DNA of 64,000 nt from Reyranella aquatilis (GTDB lineage: Bacteria; Pseudomonadota; Alphaproteobacteria; Reyranellales; Reyranellaceae): NCBI RefSeq assembly GCF_020880995.1, contig NZ_JAJISD010000002.1, forward strand, positions 310,001 through 374,000. The letters run 5' to 3'. A program made the position numbers and the translations under genes. The notes beneath the pieces were generated by a model. It was not told the DNA's origin. It saw nothing but the letters and a program-made list of their open reading frames with translations, and did not search any database. Shown here piece after piece: positions 1-8,589 of this stretch (the stretch's first letter is position 1; each line of letters begins with the position of its first letter).

Positions 1-838
1 AGTCGGGCGCGCCGACGCCGGAGAGTTGCAGGATCTGCGGCGAGCCGATCGCGCCGGCCGCCAGGATTACTTCGCCCCTCGCCCTCGCCTCGACGAGGCG
101 TCCGCCCTGCCGGAACACCACACCCGCGGCCCGCCGGCCGTCGAACGACAGCTTCTCGACCAGCACGCCCGTTTCCAGTCTGAGATTCGGCCGCTTCAGG
201 ACCGGCTTCAGGAACGCGCGCGCCGCCGACATGCGGATGCCGCGCTTCTGGTTCACGTGGAAGTAACCGACGCCCGTATTGTCGCCGGTATTGAAGTCCG
301 GCGTCGTCGGGATACCCATTTCGTTGGCGGCCCTGATCACCGCGTCGAGCACCTCCCAGCGTACCCGCGATTCCTCCACCCGCCATTCGCCGCCCGCGCC
401 GTGAAACTCGGTGTCGCCGAGGAAATGATTGTCGAGCTTGCGGAACACAGGCGCGACGTCGTCCCAGCCCCAGCCGGTTAGGCCGAGCTGGCGCCAGTGA
501 TCGTAATCCTGCGACTGGCCGCGCATCGAGATCATGCCGTTGATCGCCGAGCAGCCGCCCACGACCTTGCCACGCGGGTAGTTAAGCGCGCGTCCGTTGA
601 GACCGGGCTCCTTCTCGGTCTGGAACATCCAGTCGGCGCGCGGATTGCCGATCGCAAACAGGTAGCCCGCCGGGATGTGAAACCAGATCCAGTTGTCGCG
701 CCCGCCCGCCTCGAGCACCAACACGCGGTTCTTCGGATCCGCCGAGAGCCGGTTGGCGAGCACGCATCCGGCCGAGCCGGCGCCCACGATGATGTAGTCG
801 AAGTCCCCGTCGAGACGGGACACAGCGGTATCAGTCAT
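1..838 (-). CDS. GMC family FAD-dependent oxidoreductase (choline dehydrogenase-like), 3' part missing
   Basis: Glucose-methanol-choline oxidoreductase: FAD enzymes that oxidise alcohols to aldehydes, like choline dehydrogenase. Only the N-terminal 279 residues are present; the gene runs off the left edge of the window. Translating the minus strand from the ATG at 838 gives the ADP-binding signature DYIIVGAGSAGCVLANRL (GAGSAG at about residues 19-24), then the family motifs NYPRGKVVGGCSAINGMI and, near the window edge, AAGAIGSPQILQLSGVG. The gene is divergent from the amidohydrolase at 944, with 105 bp between them. Substrate is not inferable. The family assignment is secure. Confidence 0.9.
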   Translation of the reverse strand, partial: MTDTAVSRLDGDFDYIIVGAGSAGCVLANRLSADPKNRVLVLEAGGRDNWIWFHIPAGYLFAIGNPRADWMFQTEKEPGLNGRALNYPRGKVVGGCSAINGMISMRGQSQDYDHWRQLGLTGWGWDDVAPVFRKLDNHFLGDTEFHGAGGEWRVEESRVRWEVLDAVIRAANEMGIPTTPDFNTGDNTGVGYFHVNQKRGIRMSAARAFLKPVLKRPNLRLETGVLVEKLSFDGRRAAGVVFRQGGRLVEARARGEVILAAGAIGSPQILQLSGVGAPD

Positions 839-878
839 GATGCGAGCCGTAGCACACAAGCCGACCCGCGAAACAGTA

Positions 879-912
879 GGGGCATTGCCCCGCGTGTCGG
901 ACGGCGCATAAT
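879..912 (+). promoter_or_regulatory. Candidate sigma-70-type promoter and small hairpin ahead of the amidohydrolase
   Basis: TTGCCC at 885-890 and CATAAT at 907-912 are separated by 16 bp and lie 32 bp upstream of the ATG at 944. A 5-bp inverted repeat, GGGGC-ATT-GCCCC (879-891), overlaps the -35 element. Seen by eye only; start-site data would be needed to confirm it. Confidence 0.35.
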
Positions 913-943
913 TCCCCCAGAAGATCAAAGGGAGCGAGACGCC

Positions 944-2086
944 ATGCAGTACAAGCGGATTTCGGCCGACAGCCATCTCGACCTTCCGTGGATGCCGCCC
1001 GATCTATTCACCTCCATGGCGCCGCGCGATCTGAAGGACCGGATGCCCTACGTCACCGAGACCGACGACGGTCCGAAGTGGGTGGCGAAGAACGGCGCCT
1101 CGTTCGGCTACAAGAACGGCGTCGGTCCCTCCGGCTCCAAGTTCGTTCCCGGCAAGCATCACCGCGTCGACATCATGGCCGAGACCGGCCTCTATGCCGA
1201 CGGCGCCAAGGACATCCGTCGCATCTCCGATCCGCACCTGCGCATCAAGGACCTAGACCGCGACGGCGTCGACGCCGAGGTGATCTACGGCATCCTGGGC
1301 GCCGCCAGCCGCCTCAACGATCGCGAGGCCGGCAACGAGATGCTGCGCATCTACAACGACTGGCTGAAGGACTTCTGCAGCCACTATCCGGACCGACACA
1401 TCGGCCTCGCCTGCCTGCCCTACGGCGACATCGACGCCGCCGTCAAGGAGACCTACCGGGTCGCCAAGATGGGCATTAAGGGCCTCGAGCTCTCCTGCTC
1501 CTGGGACATGGAGCCGATGTGGCACCCGATGTGGGATCCGCTGTGGAAGGCGGTGAACGACGTGCAGTTGCCGCTGCACTTCCACACCTTCCCCAACGTC
1601 CCGCCCGGCACCATCGAGAAGCATCCCGGCCGGGTCGGCCGCTCGGTGTTCTTCACCGTTGTCTCGGGCTTCCAGATGAACCTGGTGAACATCCTGGCCG
1701 CCATCATGGGCGCCAACGTGCTGGAGCGCTTCCCCAACATCCGCATCGCCTTCGGCGAATCGGGTTGCGGCTGGATCCCCTACGCACTCGACCGCATGGA
1801 CTTCGAGTGGGAGGACCGCTTCACCGATCTCGGCATGAAGATGAAGCCGTCGGACTACTGGCGCCGCCAGTGCAAGGCCACCTTCCAGTTCGACCGCATC
1901 GGCGCCAAGCTGATCGACGAGATGGGCGCGGAAAGCCTGATGTGGGGCTCCGACTATCCCCACGGCGACGGCGTCTGGCCGCACTCCGACAAGTACATCA
2001 AGGAGCAGTTCGCCGAGGTCCCGGCCGAACAGGTGAAGATGATCACCTGCACAAACGCCGGGAAGTTCTACGGGCTGATCAACTAG
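944..2086 (+). CDS. Amidohydrolase family 2 protein (metal-dependent hydrolase)
   Basis: 380-residue TIM-barrel amidohydrolase of the COG2159 type, whose members hydrolyse or decarboxylate aromatic and amide substrates using a bound metal. N-terminal motif ISADSHLDLP (residues 5-14) occupies the place of the usual D-x-H-x-H strand-1 ligands, so the second His is replaced by Asp. The C-terminal strand motif LMWGSDYPHGDG (about 338-349) carries the conserved metal-binding Asp. Start ATG chosen because of the GGGAG ribosome site at 930-934; the reading frame is open further upstream but without family similarity. The stop codon abuts the stop of the convergent gene at 2087. Substrate unknown. 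Confidence 0.85.
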   Translation: MQYKRISADSHLDLPWMPPDLFTSMAPRDLKDRMPYVTETDDGPKWVAKNGASFGYKNGVGPSGSKFVPGKHHRVDIMAETGLYADGAKDIRRISDPHLRIKDLDRDGVDAEVIYGILGAASRLNDREAGNEMLRIYNDWLKDFCSHYPDRHIGLACLPYGDIDAAVKETYRVAKMGIKGLELSCSWDMEPMWHPMWDPLWKAVNDVQLPLHFHTFPNVPPGTIEKHPGRVGRSVFFTVVSGFQMNLVNILAAIMGANVLERFPNIRIAFGESGCGWIPYALDRMDFEWEDRFTDLGMKMKPSDYWRRQCKATFQFDRIGAKLIDEMGAESLMWGSDYPHGDGVWPHSDKYIKEQFAEVPAEQVKMITCTNAGKFYGLIN

Positions 2087-2701
2087 CTAAACGAGGTCGC
2101 CCTTCGACACGGTGTGGCGGAGGGCGAAGACCTCGCCTTCGGGGGCGTGACGCTCCCGCGCGGCCTGGGCCGCTTCGACCGACCAGAAGAAGGCGACCAA
2201 CGCTCGCTCGATCTGCTGATCCGGCGTGCCGCGCAGGTCCTTCTCAGCCGTTTGCGCCTGCCCGACAGTGGCGCGGCCGGACAGCAGGTCGACGCGCGCC
2301 GTTTCCGGGGAGGCGAGCCTGTCGAAGGGCGCGACGTTGTCGGCCTTCATGCGGAGCGTGAGAACGGCGGCGCCGATCCCCTCACCCCAGCGCTGCTCGA
2401 CAGCGCAGACGGTCCGCGAGGTATTGCGGAACTTCGGAAAGATCGCACGGCTCATCTCGCTCGGCGCGCGCAGGCGGGCGTAATAGGTCTCGCTCTCGAA
2501 GGCCGCCGGAGTCTCGGCGTCGTAGAACAGCAGGTAGCGGTCGGGCCGCGTCACCCCCTGGAAGCGGCTGCCCCGCAGCCAGCCGGGGCAGGAGACGCGC
2601 TCCTCGAGATGCTCGCGGCTGTGCCAGTGCTCGAAGAAGGCGGCATCGGCCGGATCGATGTCGACCCAGATGGCGAGGACTGACCGGCCGCCGCGGCTCA
2701 A
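2087..2701 (-). CDS. Conserved hypothetical protein, possible dimeric alpha/beta-barrel
   Basis: 204 residues, no signal peptide or membrane segment. The segment AIWVDIDPADAAFFEHWHSREHLEERV and a second similar stretch near the C-terminus (VAFFWSVEAAQAARERHA) look like two halves of a ferredoxin-like dimeric alpha/beta barrel, the fold of EthD/ABM-type proteins; this is inference. The only usable start is TTG at 2701, which overlaps the TGA stop of the upstream YqhA gene as TTGA, implying translational coupling. Last gene of a four-gene minus-strand unit. Function not recognised. Confidence 0.65.
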   Translation of the reverse strand: MSRGGRSVLAIWVDIDPADAAFFEHWHSREHLEERVSCPGWLRGSRFQGVTRPDRYLLFYDAETPAAFESETYYARLRAPSEMSRAIFPKFRNTSRTVCAVEQRWGEGIGAAVLTLRMKADNVAPFDRLASPETARVDLLSGRATVGQAQTAEKDLRGTPDQQIERALVAFFWSVEAAQAARERHAPEGEVFALRHTVSKGDLV

Positions 2702-3237
2702 TGCCCGCTGGCCTTCTTGTCGGAAGCGATCTTGTCGATGTAGGTCAGCAGCAGGGCCGACACGACGAAGGCCATGTGCATCACGACGAGGGCGTAGAGC
2801 TTGCCGTTGTCGTAGTCGCCGGCCTCCAGGAAACGCTGGAGGAGGTGGATCGAGGAGATCGCCACGATCGAGCTGGCAAGCTTGATCTTGAGCGAGCCGG
2901 CATCGAGCTTGCCGAACCAGGCGAGCCTGTCGCGCGAGTTGTCGACGTCGATATGGCTCACGAAATTCTCGTAGCCCGAGATGATCACCATGACGACCAG
3001 GTTGGCGACCATGATCAGGTCGACCAGCGACAGGATCGCCAGCACGAGGTCGGCCTCCTCGGCGGCGAGCGCCTTGCGCATCAGCTCCCAGATCTTGAAG
3101 GGGAACTTCACCACCACGACGCCGAGCACGAAGACCAGGCCGATGTAGAGCGGCGCCTGCAGCCAGCGGCTGCCCATGACGATGCGCTCGACGAGAAGTT
3201 CGAGTTTCCGGGAGGGCGTCGACATGCGTGGGTTCAC
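2698..3237 (-). CDS. yqhA: YqhA/UPF0114 family inner-membrane protein
   Basis: 179 residues with three to four hydrophobic segments (about 24-46, 62-90, 120-135, 150-168). It matches the UPF0114 family throughout: the ERIVMGSRWLQAPLYIGL N-terminal signature, the ISGYENFVS motif after helix 2 and the SSIVAISSIHLLQ motif. These are small integral membrane proteins of unknown function. GTG at 3237 overlaps the TGA stop of the upstream hydrolase (GTGA); an ATG five codons further in (3225) is the alternative. The stop likewise overlaps the next gene. Confidence 0.85.
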   Translation of the reverse strand: MNPRMSTPSRKLELLVERIVMGSRWLQAPLYIGLVFVLGVVVVKFPFKIWELMRKALAAEEADLVLAILSLVDLIMVANLVVMVIISGYENFVSHIDVDNSRDRLAWFGKLDAGSLKIKLASSIVAISSIHLLQRFLEAGDYDNGKLYALVVMHMAFVVSALLLTYIDKIASDKKASGH

Positions 3238-4388
3238 TCGTTGGAGGTCGAGCAGGCCGTCCTCACGGCCTGCGTGAAGGTGACGATTTCGGCGCGGCGA
3301 TCATGGTCCGTCGCCGGCACATACGGCGGCTGCGGCAGGGCCGCCAGAGTGACCACGGACAGGTCTTCGCCGCGGTAGACATCGATGCGCTGACCGGCAT
3401 GGCCGATCGCCGCCATCACGCCTTCCCCGAGCCACCAGCTGTAGCCGTAGTGGGTGATGTCCGGCACGACCGGCGCAGGCACCTTGAATGCTGGCGTCGC
3501 CGCCGCCTCGACCCAACCTGCCGGCAGGACACGCCTGCCATCGATCACGCCGTCGTTGCGCACGAACTCGGCGAAGCGGCCGAAGTCGCGCAGGACCATG
3601 CCGGCGCGGCTGCCGCCGATCTCCTGTCCGCCGTCGCTCTCCAGCGTATAGAAGGCGTCGCATTCCATGCCGGCGGGCTGCCAGACCTTCTCAGACATGT
3701 AGTCGGCGAGCGGCTTGCCGACGGCGCGGGTGAGCGCGGCGCCCAGCAGGAACGTGTCGCCGGAATTGTAGAGGAAGGTGCTGCCGGGCGGATGGGCACG
3801 CGGCAGGGACGCCATCAGCTTCAGCACGCCGTCGGGCACCTTGTCGGCCAGCGACTTCGAGTAGCGGTTCACGTCGGAGTTCCGGTCGGGATAAACCTCG
3901 GTCCAGCGGACGCCCGACGACATCGTCATCACATGCCGCAACGTCACGCCCTCATAAGCCGATGCCCGAAGCGCCGGCAGGTAGTCCGTCAGCGGATCGT
4001 CGATCGACTTGATGACGCCGTCATGAACCGCCGCCCCAACCAGCATCGCGGTCATCGACTTCACGGTCGACATGGTCGACCAGCGATCGTGCTCCTGCAG
4101 GCCGAGACCGTAGCGTTCGAGCACGATCCGGCCGCGATGGATCACCAGGAGGCCCACGATCACGTTGCGGTCCATGAACGAGGCGACGTCGTGCTCGCGT
4201 CCGCCCGCGGCATAGACCGGTTCGATCTCGCGGCCGCGCGGCAGCTCGCGCAGGTCCGCGCCGCAGCGGATCACGCGATGGGCGAACAGGCTGTCGACGT
4301 TGCGATAGGCGTAGGGCTGAATGGAAGGCGGGAGGAGGAGGAAATCCTCACCCCTCGGGAGATGCCGGCGCGGAAGGGCCGTGCTCAG
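3234..4388 (-). CDS. Serine hydrolase of the beta-lactamase/class C (DUF1343-unrelated) family
   Basis: About 384 residues of a penicillin-binding-protein-like serine hydrolase (beta-lactamase family, EstB/6-aminohexanoate-dimer hydrolase group). Visible catalytic elements: the SxxK tetrad STVK (about 107-110) followed by SMTAMLVG, the tyrosine motif FLYNSGDTFLLG standing for YxN, and the C-terminal HAG box (IGHAGQR) in place of KTG. No clear signal peptide. The start is uncertain: no ATG/GTG/TTG lies in a plausible place, and homology begins within a few codons of CTG 4388, which overlaps the TGA of the regulator upstream as CTGA. Substrate unknown; esterase or amidase activity is possible. 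Confidence 0.8.
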   Translation of the reverse strand: MSTALPRRHLPRGEDFLLLPPSIQPYAYRNVDSLFAHRVIRCGADLRELPRGREIEPVYAAGGREHDVASFMDRNVIVGLLVIHRGRIVLERYGLGLQEHDRWSTMSTVKSMTAMLVGAAVHDGVIKSIDDPLTDYLPALRASAYEGVTLRHVMTMSSGVRWTEVYPDRNSDVNRYSKSLADKVPDGVLKLMASLPRAHPPGSTFLYNSGDTFLLGAALTRAVGKPLADYMSEKVWQPAGMECDAFYTLESDGGQEIGGSRAGMVLRDFGRFAEFVRNDGVIDGRRVLPAGWVEAAATPAFKVPAPVVPDITHYGYSWWLGEGVMAAIGHAGQRIDVYRGEDLSVVTLAALPQPPYVPATDHDRRAEIVTFTQAVRTACSTSNE

Positions 4389-4624
4389 GAAAACGCCTTG
4401 AAGGTGATCAGGGTGAAGGTGTCCTTCACGCCCGGAAGCGTCTGGATCTGGCTCGTCACGAAATGACCGATGTCGGTCTTCTCGTCGAGGTAGCACTTCA
4501 TCAGGAGATCGTACTGCCCGGAGGTCGAATAGACCTCCGAGACCTGCTCGACGGCCACGGCGTTGTCAGCGACGTCGTAGGCCCTGCCGAGTTCGCACTT
4601 CACCATGACGAAAATGGTCTGCAT
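4385..4624 (-). CDS. Stand-alone Lrp/AsnC ligand-binding (RAM) domain protein
   Basis: 79 residues that correspond to only the C-terminal RAM effector domain of Lrp/AsnC regulators: MVKCELGRAYDVADNAVAV, then SGQYDLLMKCYLD and TLPGVKDTFTLITF. The N-terminal helix-turn-helix is absent, as in other small ligand-binding SMC-type RAM proteins, so it cannot bind DNA on its own and probably acts as an amino-acid-responsive oligomer or partner. First gene of the coupled four-gene unit; its TGA stop overlaps the next gene. Confidence 0.85.
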   Translation of the reverse strand: MQTIFVMVKCELGRAYDVADNAVAVEQVSEVYSTSGQYDLLMKCYLDEKTDIGHFVTSQIQTLPGVKDTFTLITFKAFS

Positions 4625-4651
4625 GAACGCCCTCCGCCGCGATGCGCGAGT

Positions 4652-6223
<1,572 letters not shown>

Positions 6224-6346
6224 TTAATTTCCGTAGTTTAGTCCATTCTTTCCGCTGGACTTGGAGCGGTCACATAAGGCTCGTGGATCGGGCCGGACCG
6301 CTGGGCGGACCCCATATGACCCCTGCAGGGTGTCAAGTCAATGCGG

Positions 6347-6366
6347 CCGGGCGCGGGGCAGCCCGG
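6347..6366 (-). terminator. Possible hairpin downstream of the cupin gene
   Basis: CCGGGC (6347-6352) and GCCCGG (6361-6366) form a 6-bp stem with an 8-nt loop, 9 bp past the stop of the minus-strand cupin gene. There is no T-run, so a rho-independent function is weakly supported. Confidence 0.25.
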
Positions 6367-6374
6367 CGGCAGGG

Positions 6375-6671
6375 TCAGGCCTTGACCTCGATTTCGACGA
6401 ATACGAACTCGAAATCGTTCGGATTGATCACGTCATGCTCGACCCCGGTCTGGCGGGAGTAGGACACGCCGGCCCGGAGCGGCGCCGGTACCGTGGCCTT
6501 GCCGTCGAATATGTGCAGCTCGCCCGTGGTGATGGGGACCACGACATAGTCGTGATTGTGGCGGTGCCAGCCGGTGTGGCTGCCCGGCGGGAAGCGCCAT
6601 TCGGTGACGATCACGCGATCGTTGTCGATCTGGACCGAGGGCTTGGCGAGCGGGCGTTCCTTGTCTGTCAT
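6375..6671 (-). CDS. Small single-domain cupin protein
   Basis: 98-residue beta-barrel cupin. Motif 1 is seen as PPGSHTGWHRHNHDYVVVPITTGEL (three His plus neighbouring residues able to bind a metal) and motif 2 near VEHDVINPNDFEFVFVE. Such proteins serve as small-molecule binders, isomerases or dioxygenases; no substrate can be given. ATG at 6671 (MTDKERP) is preferred to an upstream in-frame TTG at 6677. Divergent from the MATE exporter, 68 bp apart. Confidence 0.8.
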   Translation of the reverse strand: MTDKERPLAKPSVQIDNDRVIVTEWRFPPGSHTGWHRHNHDYVVVPITTGELHIFDGKATVPAPLRAGVSYSRQTGVEHDVINPNDFEFVFVEIEVKA

Positions 6672-6739
6672 GGGCAAAACCTAATGGCTCCCGGCAGGCT
6701 TTGTCAGGTGACACGAGGGCGCGGCCTGATAATGTGCAT

Positions 6740-8101
6740 ATGCACGCAATCGGAGTCGCCTTGTCTCACCCTCTTCTCACCGCGCCCATCGGACGGAGCC
6801 TGTGGAAACTGTCCGCGCCCACCACCGCCGTGATGATCGTGCAGACCTTCGTGGCCATTGCCGAGACCTTCATCTTCGGACGGCTGGGCACAGACGCGCT
6901 GGCAGGTTTCGCCCTCGTCTTCCCGCTCATGATGATGATGACCATGATGGCCGCGGGCGGCATGGGCGGCGGCGTGGCGGCCGCGATGGCCCGCACCCTG
7001 GGCGCCGGCCGGACTGACGATGCCCGCAAGCTGGTGCTGCACGCGCTGGTCCTCGGTGCGGCGCTGGCACTGCTCTTCACTCTGCTCGCCTGGACGGTCG
7101 CGCCCTCGCTCTACCGTCTGCTGGGCGGCGAGGGCCGCTCCCTCGCCAAAGCCCTCACCTACTCGCACGTGCTGTTCAGCGGCTCGATCTTCATCTGGGC
7201 CAACTTCTTCCTGTCGGCCCTGCTGCGCGGCGGCGGCGATGCGGCCACGCCCGGCCGCTACATGCTGGTGTCCTCGATTGCCCAGGTGCCGCTGTCCTAC
7301 GTGCTGGCGCTTGGCATCGGCGGCTGGCCCGGCATGGGCATGGCCGGGCCCGCGATCTCCTCGCTGCTCACTTCGGCGGTGTCGGCGCTCCTGCAGGCGC
7401 GGGCGCTGTGGAGCGGCAAGCTGGGCTTCGTGCCGACGGTCTCCGGCGTGACCCTGCAGATCAGGCTGTTCTGGGAAATCCTGCGGGTCGGCCTGATCGC
7501 CTCCTTCTCAGCCTTCACGGCCAACCTCACCGCAATGCTCGTCACGGGACTGGTCGGCCGCTTCGGCGTGGCCGCCCTCGCGGGCTACGGCATCGGCGTG
7601 CGGCTCGAATTCATGCTGGTGCCGCTGGCCTTCGGCATCGGCTCGGGCCTGACCACCATCGTCGGTGTCGCCGCCGGCGCCGGCGACTGGCGCCGGGCCG
7701 TGCGGGCCGCCTGGATCGGCAGCCTCGTCGCGGGCCTCGGGATCGGCGCCTTCGGCTGGATCGTGGCGCTTTTTCCCGAAGGCTGGGCGCGGCTTTTCAC
7801 CGACGATCCGGACGTGATCGCCGCGACCGTCGCCTATGTCACGCGGGTGGCGCCGTTCTACTTCCTGTTCGGGATCGGCATGACGCTCTCCTTTGCCAGC
7901 CAGGGCGCGGGTCGCATGAAGGCGCCGTTCGCCGCCGGCGTGACGCGCCTGTTCGTGGCCTCGCTCGGCGGCTGGTTCGCGATCGAGCATCTGGGCTGGG
8001 GCCTGCCGGGCGTGTTCGTTGCCATTGCCGTCGGCATCGTCACCTTCGGCAGCCTGATCGCGGGACCGCTGCTCGTGCATCCCTGGCGCGGACGGGCGTA
8101 G
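6740..8101 (+). CDS. MATE family multidrug/organic cation exporter
   Basis: 453-residue integral membrane protein with about 12 hydrophobic segments arranged as two MatE halves (about 15-175 and 240-410). Typical features include GRLGTDALAGFALVFPL near the N-terminus and GYGIGVRLEFMLVPLAFGIGSGLTTIVG in the second half. MATE proteins export drugs and metabolites by Na+ or H+ antiport. ATG at 6740 selected; GTG at 6734 and TTG at 6701 are in frame but add no conserved sequence. Monocistronic or followed by the MAPEG gene 74 bp downstream. Confidence 0.9.
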   Translation: MHAIGVALSHPLLTAPIGRSLWKLSAPTTAVMIVQTFVAIAETFIFGRLGTDALAGFALVFPLMMMMTMMAAGGMGGGVAAAMARTLGAGRTDDARKLVLHALVLGAALALLFTLLAWTVAPSLYRLLGGEGRSLAKALTYSHVLFSGSIFIWANFFLSALLRGGGDAATPGRYMLVSSIAQVPLSYVLALGIGGWPGMGMAGPAISSLLTSAVSALLQARALWSGKLGFVPTVSGVTLQIRLFWEILRVGLIASFSAFTANLTAMLVTGLVGRFGVAALAGYGIGVRLEFMLVPLAFGIGSGLTTIVGVAAGAGDWRRAVRAAWIGSLVAGLGIGAFGWIVALFPEGWARLFTDDPDVIAATVAYVTRVAPFYFLFGIGMTLSFASQGAGRMKAPFAAGVTRLFVASLGGWFAIEHLGWGLPGVFVAIAVGIVTFGSLIAGPLLVHPWRGRA

Positions 8102-8175
8102 CCGGGAACAGATTTTCCCAAACCGGTCTTCCGAATGGGCTATGACGACGCGACAGCCCATCGGGAGACCTCGCC

Positions 8176-8589
8176 ATGGCCATGCCAGCCCTGCCCTTCG
8201 TCACCGCCTTCTATGCCGCGCTCACCGGCTTCCTCTGCGTGATCCTCGCGGTCCTGGTGATTCGCCAGCGCATGCGGCGGCGGATCAGCGTCGGCGACGG
8301 CGGCGATGCCGAGATGAGCCGCCTAACCCGCGTGTTCGGCAACTTCGCCGAATATGCCCCGCTGGTGCTGATCCTGCTGGCCCTGCTCGAGATCTGCCAC
8401 GGCCCGCGCTGGCTGGTACACGCGCTGGGCGCCAGCTTCATCTTCGGCCGCGTGGCCCACGCCTACGGGCTGGCCGGCGGGGCGGGCATCAATCCCGGCC
8501 GCTCGGCCGGCATCGTGCTGACGCTCCTCGTGATCCTCGTCGCATCCGTCGCCCTGCTGGCGATCGTCGCGCGGAAGATCTTCGTCTAG
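8176..8589 (+). CDS. MAPEG family membrane protein
   Basis: 137 residues, four predicted helices. Family signature is clear: RVFGNFAEYAPLVLILLALLE followed by HALGASFIFGRVAHAYGL. MAPEG proteins are membrane-associated glutathione/eicosanoid-metabolism relatives; bacterial members have glutathione transferase or peroxidase activity or unknown roles. Starts at ATG 8176. The TAG stop shares four bases (CTAG) with the stop of the convergent flavoprotein gene. Confidence 0.88.
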   Translation: MAMPALPFVTAFYAALTGFLCVILAVLVIRQRMRRRISVGDGGDAEMSRLTRVFGNFAEYAPLVLILLALLEICHGPRWLVHALGASFIFGRVAHAYGLAGGAGINPGRSAGIVLTLLVILVASVALLAIVARKIFV

